A DNA stretch of 64,000 bases from Lumbricus terrestris (Eukaryota > Annelida > Clitellata > Crassiclitellata > Lumbricidae): contig OX457050.1 of the NCBI GenBank assembly GCA_949752735.1, positions 39,340,553-39,404,552 on the forward strand, read 5' to 3'. The translations under genes and the position numbers were made by a program. The first letter of the stretch is position 1, and each line of letters starts with the position of its first letter. The notes beneath the pieces are model-generated. The model was not told the origin of the DNA. It did not search any database and saw nothing but the letters and a program-made list of their open reading frames with translations. Shown here piece after piece: positions 11,501 through 23,596 of the stretch.

Positions 11501-14150
11501 TGCTCACCTCCTGGTCCCTATACTCACTCTCTTGACTTTCAATCCCTGTTCGTTCTTTTTATTCTTAATTTTCTGATGTACAACAAACAGAACAGGTATT
11601 AGGCAGCAAATTAGGCCTCTAAGACATGGAAAAATCAGTAAATGTCAAAAACATGACGAAAATTTATCAAAAGCGCTTCATAACACGTTTATTCATCGCC
11701 AAAAAATAAAAATCTAATACAGATATATCCAAAACTGGCATACATGAGTTGATTAATGTGATGTAGGCTGTAGCATAGATATACATGTATCAAGACCATT
11801 ATCATTATCTTTAGCTTAGTACACAAGAACGAGGTCTATATGACCACAGTAGAACTCAATGTCCTTAATTTTTAATTGGTTTATGTTATTTATCTTTCTG
11901 TGTAATTATTAGCACACATTCAACCGATGCATCTTGGCTGTTGGAAAGTTACTCTCAGTAATAAGTTAACACAGATAACAGATTCTGCAATCTCAATGTT
12001 ACATGTTCAGAAACATATTTAAATGATGAAGCATTTAATTCAATCAACACATAAATTTATATAGCACCCTTTCAAGCTTTCTGGTCAGAGGCACTGTGGG
12101 GCGCGGTGGTGTAGTGTTACTATTAAAGTATTACAGTGGCACATGGTAACCATACTGTGTAAATTAAAATGCAATCAAAGATGGGCTTTAATAGATATAT
12201 TTTTATTTTTCTCAACAATTGTCAACAAACTATACAGTAAAAATAGTACCGGTACATAAACATTCCACTGCTCACCTCAACTGCTCACAATAAATACAGA
12301 CTACTTTTCATGTAACACAGTACTGGTTTTTTACATTATTTTTCTCAAAACACCAACTGGAATAAACAGCATTTTTATCTTGGTTGGTGTTTGCACATAA
12401 TGTCCACAGCTGTCTCCGATCATTTTACACAGATGACGGCAATTGTATTACAATATCACTTGTAATCAGTGTTTAGTTGCAAAAAATCACTGTGGAGGTC
12501 GAAACTTTTACAGATTATCAAAGTACACGAATGCATGTCAAAATCTTAATGTTGTCATTATACTGAACATGAAGATATATGAAATGTTTAGCGTTCCTGA
12601 ATACGAACATCTTTGCAGTTATTTAGCCAAGAGGTTTAGAAGAAGACCAAATACCTGTGTGGTTGAATCCCCTCCAACTAAACAACTAAAGCACTGCTCA
12701 CTTGGAATAAGTAAACACTCAGGTAAGGTAATTACCGTTGAATGTAAACCTTCTTCAACCACATAACATATATTTCTGTTTGCAAAGTCCTGGGTTAGAG
12801 TGATCTTTGCATAAGCCTGTATTTGACTACAGCAATTCAAGAAGAGGACAGTCTTTCCTCTCAGGTATTGTGGCCAAGCAAGGACTAATTATTGTCAATT
12901 TCATGTAATGCATTTTTTATTCCACGTTCAATTAATGGAAACAAAGACCAATGCCTTAACTATTAACTGCTGATAAATGCTTGCTAGGCTGTTTAATATG
13001 TATATTCAATCATTCATACAGATTCAAGGTTTACTCTATTCTTTCCATAATATATATATATATAAATGCTGGGTTTGAAAAGGTTTGTTGCATTTTTATA
13101 TTGAAGTTAAAATTTAGAATTGACATAAAATACATCAACGCCAAGAGCATAAATATTTAAGCTGGTCCCTGGCTGTCCTATTACAAAGCAAAGCTATGCA
13201 TTAAAAAGACACTAAATCGTAAATTTTTAACACAAACCAACACAAGGGCATACGAGCATAAAAGCTAGAAGTGAAACAAGAATAAATTAATTTGATATAT
13301 AACAGAGGGTAAAAGGTGGAAAATAAAAATACCTTTACAAGCAGTTCAAATTAATTAACAAAACATTATGCACAAGAGCAAACAAAAGAGGCTAGGCCTG
13401 ATCAGTGAAAATGCCATGATTGTGTAAGACGAATTAACCTCAAATGGCACATCAGGATACCAAATCTGCCATTCCATCTGCAGAGAGCAGACAACACACA
13501 AAAATGATATTTGCTATCTTTATTAAAGTAAAACAAAAGAAAGTCAGAATCAAAGTCCCATTGAAAGCAAAAATAAGCTGAATTCGCTTTAATATGGTTA
13601 ACACAATTACCGTATTGCCACAGGTCTAGGCAGATAAGTTTTTATTATGGCTGTCTTTTTAATTCAGCTGCTTTTCACTCTCATGTATGGGGTCTTTGGA
13701 CTAGAGTAAGCAAATTTTTATGCAAAATGTGATTCAACCAGATGGTAAGAATCTCAGTGGTGCCTTACAACCGTTTGAGCAACAGTATGCAATCTCTAAA
13801 GTTTCTGTAAACATGTAGAACACAAAAGTGCAAAGCAAGCTTAATTACTGAGGCACTGTTCAAAGACAATAGAGAAGGTCATAATTAATGTATCATTGTC
13901 ATGTGTGAAAAGCTGAAGGAATCATGACATGCTTTCCAAGTCAGGAATTATCTGATTAGCTCATCAAAACTACTGGCTCTGGAGAAACCATCTGTCCCTG
14001 AAGCTGTTCTCGATTATGAGCACTAACAGCCGACTTGATGTCGTAACATGATGATGACAATTTTCATAGCATTTAAGACCATATCCATATATCAAGGATG
14101 ATCAGAGAAAGAAAACTGCCCGGCCTAATTACACAACATGGTCATGAACT
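11501..14150. other. AT-rich intergenic stretch without recognised gene
   Basis: No frame resembles a known protein; a 107-codon frame at 12443-12766 has no recognised domain. At 12057-12120 there is a rearranged SINE scrap: an inverted tail (TTTATATAGCACCCTTTCAA) next to a forward head (GGGGCGCGGTGGTGTAGTG). A short (AT)n run lies near 13052-13065. Confidence 0.5.
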
Positions 14151-14154
14151 TCAA

Positions 14155-14430
14155 TAACTCAAGATAATCCTACAGAAGTCGTAAACTTAGGTGCAATTAA
14201 ACTAAAGTCAGTGGTTCACGACTCAAGACAATCCTACAAAAGCTGTAAAACTCAAGAGCCATTAGTAAAGCTAAGAAAGTCTGTGGTTAACAACCAAAGA
14301 CAACCACACAAAAGCTGTAAACTTAAGAACCATTAGTAAAGTAAAGTGAGTGTTTCACAACTAAAAACAACCTCACAAAAGCTGTAAACTTGAGAGCAAC
14401 TGTAACGCTAAGAAAGTCAGTGGTTCATAA
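14155..14430. repeat. About 66-72 bp tandem repeat, four degenerate copies
   Basis: Units containing AAGACAACC, ACAAAAGCTGTAAACTTAAG, CATTAGTAAAG and GTGGTTCACAACT follow one another. The last copy overlaps the 3' end of the P-type transposase frame: the words GCTAAGAAAGT and GTGGTTCATAACT of the repeat lie in or next to its final codons. The array may therefore have grown out of the transposase gene end. Confidence 0.65.
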
Positions 14431-17208
14431 CTTTCTTAGCTTTACGATTGCGCTTAAGTTTACGACTCTGATCAAGCTGCTGCAGTTCACGATTTCGAAT
14501 TCGAATGAAGTGATGAATACGGACACGAAGCAACAAGTTCAACATGTATTCTTGTTGCTGTGCCTGATGATTTTCGCAAACTGAATCGATATGGTAACTT
14601 CCAAGATCAACGCAAGTCAAGACACACTGTTTCAAATTGTGCATAACATTTCGTCCAGAAATCAATGATTCAATGTTCATTTGTACCACCTTCTCAATGT
14701 TTGCAGTAAATTCATAAAGTTCACGTGAGGGAACCAGCAGACCATGCTTGGCCCAGTCAAACATTTTATTCTGTATAAACGCAAGACGTGGTTCCGTTGA
14801 TGTAGACAGTTCATCCCGAGATCGTGCAGCTAATAATTCGTAGGCTGTGGAACAATCTTGACAGTCAAGTCGCTTGAAGCCTTTCGTCATTATATATCCT
14901 GCCAGATAAGAGACTACACTGTCATCTGTCGGGTTCAGCCGGAATGTCAGTGACCAGTCAGTTAATCCAATGAAACTGTCATCCATGAGTTCATCCAACT
15001 CTTCGGTTACAACTGGAGGTGTAGCATGGGAGGAAGATGGTTGGAGTTCCTCACCTGCGGATGTCATAAAACTCACACCAGAAACTGTCCCAGGCCTATC
15101 GGGCAATGACACATCAGTTGCGGCTGTAGAAGTAGTAGCATGGGAGGAAGATGGCTGGAGTTCCTCACCAGCAAACGGCACACTAGAATTATCCATGTTC
15201 GTTTGTTGCCTCTTGAAGTTTGACATCACACCAACAAAATAATCAAAGTCCACTTCACAGTTAGAAGATTTACTCGTAGCTGTCAGCATCCAATTCACGG
15301 ATACTGCCCTTCCAGCTGACTCATATTCCCAAGTCGTGCGTGAATCATTGTTCAAACCTTTCTGTCTGATGCACGAAAACCAATTCTCCACAATGTCTTG
15401 GTTAAATCGTGACGTTAAAACGAACTGAAATTCATGTTCATTCAACAGATCATGAACAATCTGGCGAATACCTCTTATCGTAAGTAGCAGCCCTTGTTGA
15501 AAAGGCAATGTTGACTTAACGGTGCTCTTCAGTACGTGCCTAAATCTCCATGATGAAATCCATTCACAGGCTGTATCCAGCAATTTAAATTGTTCTACGG
15601 ATTTAGCCGTTAACGGTTTCTTCCACTTGTGATTCACCTTCACGACCCTCGAGTTCAAGACATCGAAAATCTTATCAATTCTTTCCACAAAGCTAGCTGT
15701 TGACAGTGCAGTATCATTCAATTTCTGAAAATGGACGTAAGTACGTATAGCTGCTGCAACACTGTGGCTTAGCACCTGTGTGGCCAGGCTTACCTTCATC
15801 TTTTTGAATGGTTTCAACTCAAGATGACCATCTGTCAACTTCGGACACAGGCGCAAACAACTTCCCTTCTCCAGTTCATACATCTGCCGAATCACGCCAA
15901 ATGATGCAACCATCTCACCTGACTCAGTCACAATGTCGTAGTTCAGAAGATTATTCCTCAGGTTCTTAATCAGATGAGGAACATCATACAGCGCATGAAT
16001 TTTTAGTGCCCCCTTCTGCAAGAAACCACGGTTGAGACTCGGAAACACCGAGCACCTTGTACATGAGGCGATGTGACGGTTCTTGGTCACATACCAAAGC
16101 CACTACCTTTAAGCCAATGCTTTGCAATAGTGATATGATCTTAAAGATCATTTCTTTAAGTGTTGCTACAGGTATAGAATGTCCTCCAAAGAAAAGTCCA
16201 ACCGGCTGTTTCCATCTGCCTGAAATGCCACGAACCATAAATTGCACCGCTTGTTTTGCAATGTCTGTCTTCAAACTCTTTTCGTGAAACTCATTTAAAT
16301 CCACAAATCCAGAAACCACGTCACTGGACTCAAAATAGTGCAATTTGCTCTTTAATGCCATTCCATCAAAAGTAAGAATGCAGTATTTCTCATAAGATGT
16401 CATTGACTCCATGCACTTTTTTAAGGCTTCCAAGTAATCAGTTTTAAAACCACAGCCAACATTGAATCGACGAATGAAAGCCTGTAGGGTGCGTTCTGAT
16501 GGTAAGTGAAAACTGTTACTCATAAACCGATAGGCTGATGGGCTCTTGTAGAATAATCCAAGTGCTAGCAGTTTGTCCTGCACAGTGAATCTCATTCCAA
16601 ACTTGGAATATTTGCATGCACGAATCTGGCTGTGAAAAAACTGTCTCTTACTTGCTGGTAAGCAATTAAAATCCTGACATAACGTGCAGGTGCAGGTTAG
16701 TTGTTTGTTTTTAAGGACATCTGTGTGAAGTTGCTTTGAAGAGAGTTTTGTTTTTAAGGATAGATTTTTATTATCACTGCGTAGACGATGTAATGAAACA
16801 CGAGCACGATTTAAACTGATCTTTGTGATTTTCAATTTCCTCATCAATGCTGCCTTCTGTGGTGTCAGTTCTAAAGATCTTAAAGCAGGTAATGTAATGG
16901 CTTCTGATGAGCTTATACTCAATGACGAATTGTCACCTTGTACACAATCATCACCTGTCTTTACCTTTTTCGAAATGCTGTTTCGCAAGGATGGTGGCTT
17001 CCTTTTCTTTTGAGGTTCTGCTGCTGAAGACTGTGGGAAGTTGAAAACTGTAGGAATTGCATTATGGACCAGTTTGTTCCTATCTGAGACGTTCATAAAC
17101 ATGCGATCTTCAAAGTGTTCACCACAGACCAAGTAGTTCGTGTTCAGTTCAGCAGTTGTCTTTTTGTCGAGGTTTGCTGTGCGACAGTTGACAACCCACC
17201 GTTTGGAT
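14417..17208 (-). pseudogene. P-element-type THAP transposase, frameshifted
   Basis: Two overlapping minus-strand frames together match the P-element/THAP9 transposase family. The 5' frame (17208 to about 16020) opens at a likely splice acceptor (TTTATCTTTAG before 17208). It has the second half of a THAP domain (VCGEHF, NAIPTVF), a coiled-coil stretch, and a transposase core with LTFDGMALKSKLHYFES (Asp at about residue 293), FMVRGISGRWKQPVGLFF and ALVCDQ (Asp about 386). The 3' frame (about 16020 to 14417) continues with YDVPHLIKNLRNNL and ends with VVSYLAGYIMTKGFKRL. The frame change lies around 16005-16035, beside a run of five G on the coding strand. The first THAP exon with its first cysteine pair is not visible. 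A short duplication (AGEELQPSSSHAT twice) occurs in the 3' part. It is probably inactive unless the shift is an assembly error; no terminal inverted repeats were found. Confidence 0.85.
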
Positions 17209-17262
17209 CTAAAGATAAAATCAACATTCACAGTCAGAATCAATGAAAGAATTTAGTTAGAC

Positions 17263-17322
17263 TTTGAATCACAAGTGGAAGAAACCGTTAACTGCTAAAT
17301 CCGTAGAACAATTTCAATTAAT
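17263..17322 (+). repeat. Inverted fragment of the P-type transposase gene
   Basis: The segment AATCACAAGTGGAAGAAACC and following bases match, in the opposite orientation, the coding segment at about 15594-15646 (protein NHKWKKPLTAKSVEQF) with only a few differences. It sits where intron or first-exon sequence of the transposase would be expected, so the 5' end of this copy has been rearranged or joined to another P element. Confidence 0.75.
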
Positions 17323-17639
17323 TTGCAAAACAAAAAATACAAGGAAGTGACATTTTTCAACTTCTCGTCATCTCGGTAGATACGATTATAACGGGGATAC
17401 TCTATTTTGCGACACTGGCACACAGGCTTCACTGTAGCCTACTTCAGTACTTCTGCTTCCGCGTTGCATCGCACTGAAGGTCCACTAAATCCTAACCCCA
17501 TCTGCATTTTACTTATATCTGCTGTTATGAATTCTATGTCCACAGCAAAAGGAGTAGAAAGCAGCTTAAATCTTGGTTCAGACCGTAAAAGAACTGCAAA
17601 ATTCTGTGAAACCGATTTCTTTCTTTGAAAAATAAAAAA

Positions 17640-17712
17640 AACAGGTGGCTGTTCGCGGGCCGCATTGAGCTGGTTCGCGGGCCGCGTGTTTGAGACCTCT
17701 GGTCTATCGCAA
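17640..17712. mobile_element. Possible hAT element terminus
   Basis: Two copies of TTCGCGGGCCGC followed by GTTTGAGACCTCTGG resemble a hAT non-autonomous end (CAGAGGTCTCAAAC on the minus strand, near the CAGRGGT-type consensus). The partner end and target duplication were not located, so this is a tentative call. Confidence 0.35.
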
Positions 17713-18336
17713 AAAGCCAGGCATTTCTGCACAGTCGTTTTTCGACCGCTTTTCCCACCGGTTGCTGATCGTCCCTACCAATTGAGGCCACACCCTCACA
17801 GCTTTGCATTGCCAACCAAAGATGACAGACATTACATCTCTCGAGTTTGGTACAAAAAAGCACCCTATGCTCATTAATGATGATAAATTGTCTAATCTCA
17901 TTAGTTAGCCTCTCAGCCTACAGAAACATAGAATAATTTTTTAAATTTCTGTCATTTTTTGCTCTCATCCCAAGACGAATATGATAATAGTATGCAATAT
18001 AGTTTCTAATACTTTCTATTGTGGCCTAATAGACTGAACAAGTGTGGACATCATATCGGGCTTCTCTTTGTGACTAGAATGTTGTTATCTAGTAGGTCAC
18101 CAGAAGTAACGGCTAATAAATCTGAACATCATTATTGACAGGAAGTTCTTATGATCTCTATTAGGCATGGCAAATAAGTGAGGATGGCGATTATCTACTG
18201 TTCTGTCGTTCATGAACATCCATCAAAGCACATGATTTGCGTCTTTGATTATAGCCATAAATAGTACATCATTAGCTTGGCTAGCCAAATAGTCTGCCGT
18301 CGAGGCCTCCGGTGGAAGTAAATTCATACGCATCGC

Positions 18337-19568
18337 GGTAATCCTGTAGTTTAGCGTCGTTATTTTTTTTCAAGTAATTTCCCCCCGATAATCCCGCACT
18401 TTCAATATGACGTCAACGCATGACGTAAATCAGCCATTTTGTTTGAATAACTTCATTACAAAACTTACTTCAGTGTTAGCCTATAACATGGCAGGACCAC
18501 AACGGCGTAATAGAAATGTGGTAAATATTGTGCCGAACAACGAAGTTATGACTTCCTTCGACATTCGGAACGAGGAAGTGTGGCGTTTAGCAACGTTGCT
18601 TCCGGAAATATCGGACACGGAGTCAGCCCTTCAATGGTGTGCACGACGCCGTCTAATCAAGAATGGCATGTCGTGTGGCGTGTGTCAGCAGCAATGCAAA
18701 CTGCACCTGTACAGCCATGGTGTTGACGGCTGCAGATGGGCCTGCGAAGGATGTGGATTTCGTAAATCAGTACGTGAAGGTTCTTTTTTCGCCCGTAGTC
18801 ATCTGCGTTTGGAACAAATTCTTATAATGATTTACTGCTGGTGTTGTGACATGCCGCAGTCGCAGATGATGCGTGAATCAAAGGCGAATGAGAAAACTGC
18901 GGTTGACTGGAGCAATTTTATGCGCGAGGAGTGCGAGAAATGGATCGAAGGTCATTCCGGAGAAATCGGCGGCATGGATGATAACGGCGACCCAATAGTA
19001 GTGGAAATTGATGAATCAAAATACTTTCATAGGAAATTTCATCGTGGCCAATGGAGAGAGGGGCACTGGGTTTTCGGCGGCATAGAGAGGGAAAGTGGGC
19101 GCTGCTTTCTCGTGGAAGTGCCGAATCGTCGAGCTGACACGCTTGCAGCATGCATCGAACAACATATTTTACCCGGGTCACATATAGTGTCAGACGGATG
19201 GGCTGCTTACGCCAACATCGAGCGGATACAGAACGGGATTTACCAGCATTCTGTGGTCGTGCATCAGCACAACTTTGTCAACCCCGATGACGACAGTGTC
19301 CATACGCAGAACATAGAAAATTTATGGATGCGCGCGAAGCGCAAGCTTAAACGACAATTTGGCACCAGTCGGGCACTTTTCCCCTCATATTTACATGAGT
19401 TCGTTTACCGTAATTGCTTTCGTGCAGACGATATGCATAAGAGCTTTTTGGTCACTTTGGGCGAAAACTACGCATAAAGACATTTCGCGTCATGAGAGTT
19501 GCGTAATGACACGTTTCTACTATCATCATGTTGAAAAAAAAATAACGACGCTAAACTACAGGATTACC
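18337..19568 (+). mobile_element. Merlin DNA transposon, structurally complete
   Basis: A 34-bp terminal inverted repeat, GGTAATCCTGTAGTTTAGCG followed by TCGTTATTTTTTTT, is present at 18337-18370 and in perfect inverse at 19535-19568. It encloses one uninterrupted ISXO2/IS1016-type transposase frame with little spare sequence. Perfect repeats and an open frame suggest recent activity. I could not find a clean 8-9 bp target-site duplication: CATCGC lies on the left and CTTGGCC on the right. Confidence 0.88.
18407..19477 (+). CDS. Merlin / ISXO2-like DDE transposase
   Basis: This 356-residue protein is predicted to cut and paste the surrounding Merlin element. An N-terminal zinc ribbon has CGVC (Cys90, Cys93) and CEGC (Cys113, Cys116), and the catalytic domain has EIDESKY (Asp202), VSDGW (Asp263) and QNIENLW (Glu304), the expected DDE arrangement of the IS1016/ISXO2 family. 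WVFGGIERESGRCFLV is typical of the family. Two starts are possible: ATG at 18407, or the ATG at 18488 (MAGPQRRNR), which precedes the conserved part. No stop or frameshift interrupts it. The frame lies entirely between the inverted repeats, with no intron needed. Confidence 0.93.
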   Translation: MTSTHDVNQPFCLNNFITKLTSVLAYNMAGPQRRNRNVVNIVPNNEVMTSFDIRNEEVWRLATLLPEISDTESALQWCARRRLIKNGMSCGVCQQQCKLHLYSHGVDGCRWACEGCGFRKSVREGSFFARSHLRLEQILIMIYCWCCDMPQSQMMRESKANEKTAVDWSNFMREECEKWIEGHSGEIGGMDDNGDPIVVEIDESKYFHRKFHRGQWREGHWVFGGIERESGRCFLVEVPNRRADTLAACIEQHILPGSHIVSDGWAAYANIERIQNGIYQHSVVVHQHNFVNPDDDSVHTQNIENLWMRAKRKLKRQFGTSRALFPSYLHEFVYRNCFRADDMHKSFLVTLGENYA

Positions 19569-20379
19569 CTTGGCCAGCGTGTTAACCACTACTCTACCGG
19601 CCCCCCCCCACAAATGAAGCAGGTTGATCAACTAATCTGCCGCCGCCTTACATAATCACCTCACGGTGCAATAGTAGTTCTTACCTCTCTGAATCCTTCG
19701 GAAATGTGAAAAAACTCAACTTCCTTTTTCCTTTAACATTATAATAAGTATTTTTACAGTACACGACAGAACAGCCCTTGTGATTAGACGCCATCTTTGT
19801 CCAAGGAATCTTTGTCTTTTGTAATATATGAGGTCGTTGGTCTTTTGCCCCCCAGCGTCGCTAGGTGGACTCATTACAGAATTTTGCATGGGAAATGGGA
19901 GGAGCTTCGCATATGTCTGTAATATAATATATGTGGCTCTATTCTGCGTGTATCTGCGACCGCCATACTGTTTACTTCCTACCGAGACGTCAGTAACAAT
20001 AACCAAATATTCTTGTTTAAATCGGAGCTGGGTTGGTGAAAATATTCTTTCTTAATTTGGAGCACAATTCATAAAAAATAATGGTTATCTAAAAAGAAGT
20101 TGGATAGCAACTTTTAAATGAGTCGATTGACATTAATATTTTCGGACGCTAAAGTGGGGTTAAACCTGGAGTATATAACATCGAATGCTACCATTGAAAC
20201 AATTGAAATAGTTTTAAACGCTAAAGTGAAGAATTACCAAAGTCATGAGGTCTGGAGTGCAGAGTACACGACCTTCGAACAATAGGTGAAACGAGTGTAT
20301 GATATTAAAAACCTCGTCAACCCCCCCTGACAAAATCCTCTGGACAAAGCCCGTGTTTGTATGTTTGTTTGTATGTGCA
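19569..20379. other. Intergenic, no gene recognised
   Basis: Right next to the Merlin end lies, on the minus strand, a tRNA-like A-box phrase (GTAGAGTAGTGGTTAACACG), which may be a SINE scrap. Degenerate AGCTGGAT-type units occur at 20020-20110. No coding signal. Confidence 0.4.
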
Positions 20380-20590
20380 CCTGTTATAGCGCCCCTTCAA
20401 GCTCTCTCTCTACTCAGAGGCGTTCCCGAATGCAGAGCGGACACTGCTTCGGAGTTTCACGCCGAAGCGCTGAGCAATTGTGAGTGAAGAACTTGCCCAA
20501 GGTCCTTGCGCGGCGAGGTGGATTCGAACCTCGAACCTTCCGGCTTCAAGGCAACGACGCCACCACTACACCACCGCGTCCCACGCACCC
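20380..20590 (-). mobile_element. tRNA-derived SINE (family S1), full-length copy
   Basis: On the minus strand the head reads GACGCGGTGGTGTAGTGGTG (A-box-like) and then GAGGTTCGAATCCACC (B box), as in a tRNA-derived RNA polymerase III promoter. CCTTGGGCAAGTTCTTCACT follows, and the 3' part CGCCTCTGAGTAG ... CTTGAAGGGGCGCTATA matches the LINE tails in this window. A second copy lies at 61503-61715. Confidence 0.85.
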
Positions 20591-20599
20591 TTCCCCCTG

Positions 20600-22300
20600 T
20601 TCAAATAGCCGATTTCTGTAGTTAATTTATAAAGCGTGTTTCATCAATCCAGCAACAATTATTTTTCAATCAAACTTCTATATATTTATATAGCAATTAT
20701 TTTTCATCAATCCAGCTCCAATTTACTCCAGAATATTTTCATCAATGCAGCTTCGACTTAAATAAAACTGATGTTATATCAGTCCGACCTACATTTAGCG
20801 ATAATTCTGTTCATCAATCCAACTTGTGTATGACCGTCAGATGTATTTTGAACTTACGATCGCCATTCAGAGGATTACGTGCCACTGATACGCAATTTAT
20901 ATTTTGTTCTGTGTGTGGATATGGCCTACCCTTGTGAGTTGTCTTGAAGGGTTTGTGTGGAAGGGTTTGTCTGTGCTTGTGGGGTAATGTCCATGCAGCA
21001 GGTGAACAGGCCTCGGAGTTCATTTTCGAAGTTCAACATGGAACCCCCTCAAGAGTCAGACGTTTGCTCATCAATCCAACTTTCATCATGTGAAAAAATT
21101 ATTTGTCAGTCGATATTCTGTTTAAGAAAGAATTTTTACCATCAGTCCCACTGCAATTTCACAAGATATTCTTTTGTCAATCCAACTTCCGTTTAAGCAC
21201 AACATTTTCCATCAAACCCACTTATGTATTACAAAGTTTGTCTTAATGGGGTGAATCGATTAAGTGCTTTGTCTAAATAGAAGTTTGCTTGGCGGATAGA
21301 TTCCTGCATAGATGGAAGTTGTACCAGTTGATGAGAATTTTCAGCTTAAATAAAGTTGGTTTCATGTCAATATATCTTGAATTAATGAAAAACATTTATT
21401 CCCTAAACAAAATCTGGGTTGATGAAGGTTATCATAGACATTCGTTGACTGTTTATTTACTAACATCAAGTATGGCATTGGAGTCATTAGGATAATTTAG
21501 CAACGCAGGCTAAACTGCAGTTTTCTAGGAAGCTAATAGTATATTGACTTGAATGAGAAATTAAATACTAATTAATGAGCACTTGCTATTAATGCATTGA
21601 CCAACTATTCATTCACATAAGAATAGAAATAACCTTAATGAAACAGAAATTAGCATTTAATTTTGAGCGGTGATGAAAAAAATAATTGTCATATCTTGAT
21701 ACACAGTCCATTTCTAATATGTTCATGTTCTTCTTCTTCTTTATACCGGTAGGTGCCACAAGTTCTTTCTGCACGTACATGAAGATGAACAGCTGCATGT
21801 TAGAACTTCTCAGCGTGGTCATTTGAGTAGACCTACAATCATTGATCTGCATCAAAGACTACGTTGGAGTGGACATATTTACCAGCAGATTTAAGCCATT
21901 AATTCTTTCTTCCTCAGTAAACATTGCAACTAAAGCACTGTAGGGTGTGCTATTCTACATTTATATATGGCTTCAATATTCCATCCCAAAGAATTCATGT
22001 TTCTGTGAGGGCAATTGTTTACTTTGTTACACAAGAGTTTATAATGAGAAATGAAACTAGAGAAAGGTTGCACTTCAATGCACAGAAACAGAAATAATCT
22101 ACAACTTGCATTATTTGTTTTCAAATGGATACTATTTATGCCACAAAAATGCAAATTGTGCTAAGAACCAGTTGCATATTCTGGTAATTTTACTGAATGA
22201 CAAACAAATCCATTTTCGGGAAAAAAAGCTGCATTTGCATTAGTTACCGTACTTGAGAAATCATACACTCATTGTGAATATCTGACAGCTGCAGAATAGA
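20600..22300. other. Dispersed-repeat scraps and unrecognised sequence
   Basis: Degenerate ATCCAGCT/ATCCAACTT units occur from 20640 to about 21220. From 21500 to 22300 the sequence is AT-rich with no recognised gene. Just before gene B, at 22285-22320, a fragment reads TTTCCAAATGTCAGTTATGTGGG, which resembles the first half of a zinc finger in another frame. Confidence 0.45.
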
Positions 22301-22315
22301 GAGCAGCCTTTCCAA

Positions 22316-23578
22316 ATGTCAGTTATGTGGGAAAACAACTTTGAATTACGTTGGTTGAATGTAAATATGGAAACCCATGCTAGAGAGAAAGCATACAAAA
22401 GTCAGTTATGCCAAAAGTCATTTACTGAAGGTGGTAATCTGAGAAGCCACATGAAAATCCACACTGGGGAGAAACCATACCAATGCCAGGTATGTCAAAA
22501 GTCATTTACTGAAGGTGGCAAACTGAAACGCCACATGAAAATTCACCCTGATGAGAAACCATACCAATGTAAGGTGTGTCAAAAGTCATTTACTGAAGGT
22601 GATTATCTGAAAGTGCACATGAGAACCCATATTCTGGAGAAACCATACAAGTGTCATTTATGTCAGACATCATTTACGCAGTTTGGTACTCTGAAAACAC
22701 ACATGAGAACACATACTGGGGAGAAACCGTTCCAATGCCAGGTGTGTCAGAAAAAATTTACTAAAAGTAGTAATCTAAACACGCACATGAGAACCCATAC
22801 TGGGGAGAAACCATACAAGTGTCATTTGTGTCAGAAATCATTTACACTGCGTGGTCATATGAAAAGACACATGACAGCCCATACTGGCATGAAACCATAC
22901 AAATGTCAGCTATGTCAGAAATTATTTACTCAGGCTAGTTCTCTGAAAGTACACAATAGATCCCATACAGGCAAATGCCAGTTGCGTCAGAAAGCATTTC
23001 TCCGAGATGGTCATCTGAATAGACACATGAGAACCCATCCTGACAGTGATCGAACTCGTCATACGGGAACCTTTACAGCAGAAAGACCATACATTTGTGA
23101 AGTTGGTGATAAAGGACTCGGATCACTTATAGATCTAATTCAACACAGAACTCACACAGATGAGATGCAACACATGTGCAGTAAACTTTATTGTAATGGC
23201 AGTTCTTCAACTAAACAGCATAAATGCCATGAGTTAATACAGCGAAAGAATGATAAATTGGAAAATGAATCAAATGCTAATCTATCTGTTCCATTCATTC
23301 GGTGCAGTGCTGATGATATTCATAAACCATTTGAACGCATGCAAAGAAAATTGCCTCATGACTGCAATGAAATGACAATAACACTATCAAAAAGTCGTCA
23401 TCGAGGATTTGATTTCATTGACAACATCGAAACACCTGAGGATGTAAAAACGTTTGTGGAAAATTCGTTTGGATGTGGTATATGCGATGAAATGTTTGAA
23501 CTTGAGAAGGAATTTTTGGAGCATTGTACTAACCACCGCTTTTCTCCAGTTGACGAATTATTTGCTGATCTTTGCTGA
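22316..23578 (+). pseudogene. C2H2 zinc-finger gene B, degenerating
   Basis: A 420-codon open frame carries six well-formed fingers (from YQCQVC at about residue 59 onward) and several damaged ones. The first finger has lost a cysteine (YKSQLC). After the seventh finger the linker is shortened and the next has Cys to Arg (KCQLRQ); the following one has Cys to Gly and lacks its Phe (YICEVGDKGLG). Just upstream, a further finger half is visible but out of frame near 22330, so the annotated ATG lies inside ancestral finger sequence. The C-terminal signature is retained: FGCGICDEMFELEKEFLEHC, then FSPVDELFADLC. An AATAAA lies 13 bases after the stop codon. It may still be translated with fewer fingers, or it may be a dying copy; I lean to the latter. 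Confidence 0.75.
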
Positions 23579-23590
23579 TTTGTTATTAAG

Positions 23591-23596
23591 AATAAA
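23591..23596 (+). terminator. Candidate polyadenylation signal for gene B
   Basis: AATAAA shortly after the stop codon of gene B at 23578. This is unusually close but possible. Confidence 0.3.

Noticed and set aside
12443..12840. Small overlapping frames of 107 and 73 codons on opposite strands
   Set aside because: No recognised domain, and the surroundings are AT-rich non-coding DNA.
18328..19577. Target-site duplication for the Merlin element
   Set aside because: Flanking 8-9-mers (ACGCATCGC and CTTGGCCAG) do not match, so none is claimed.
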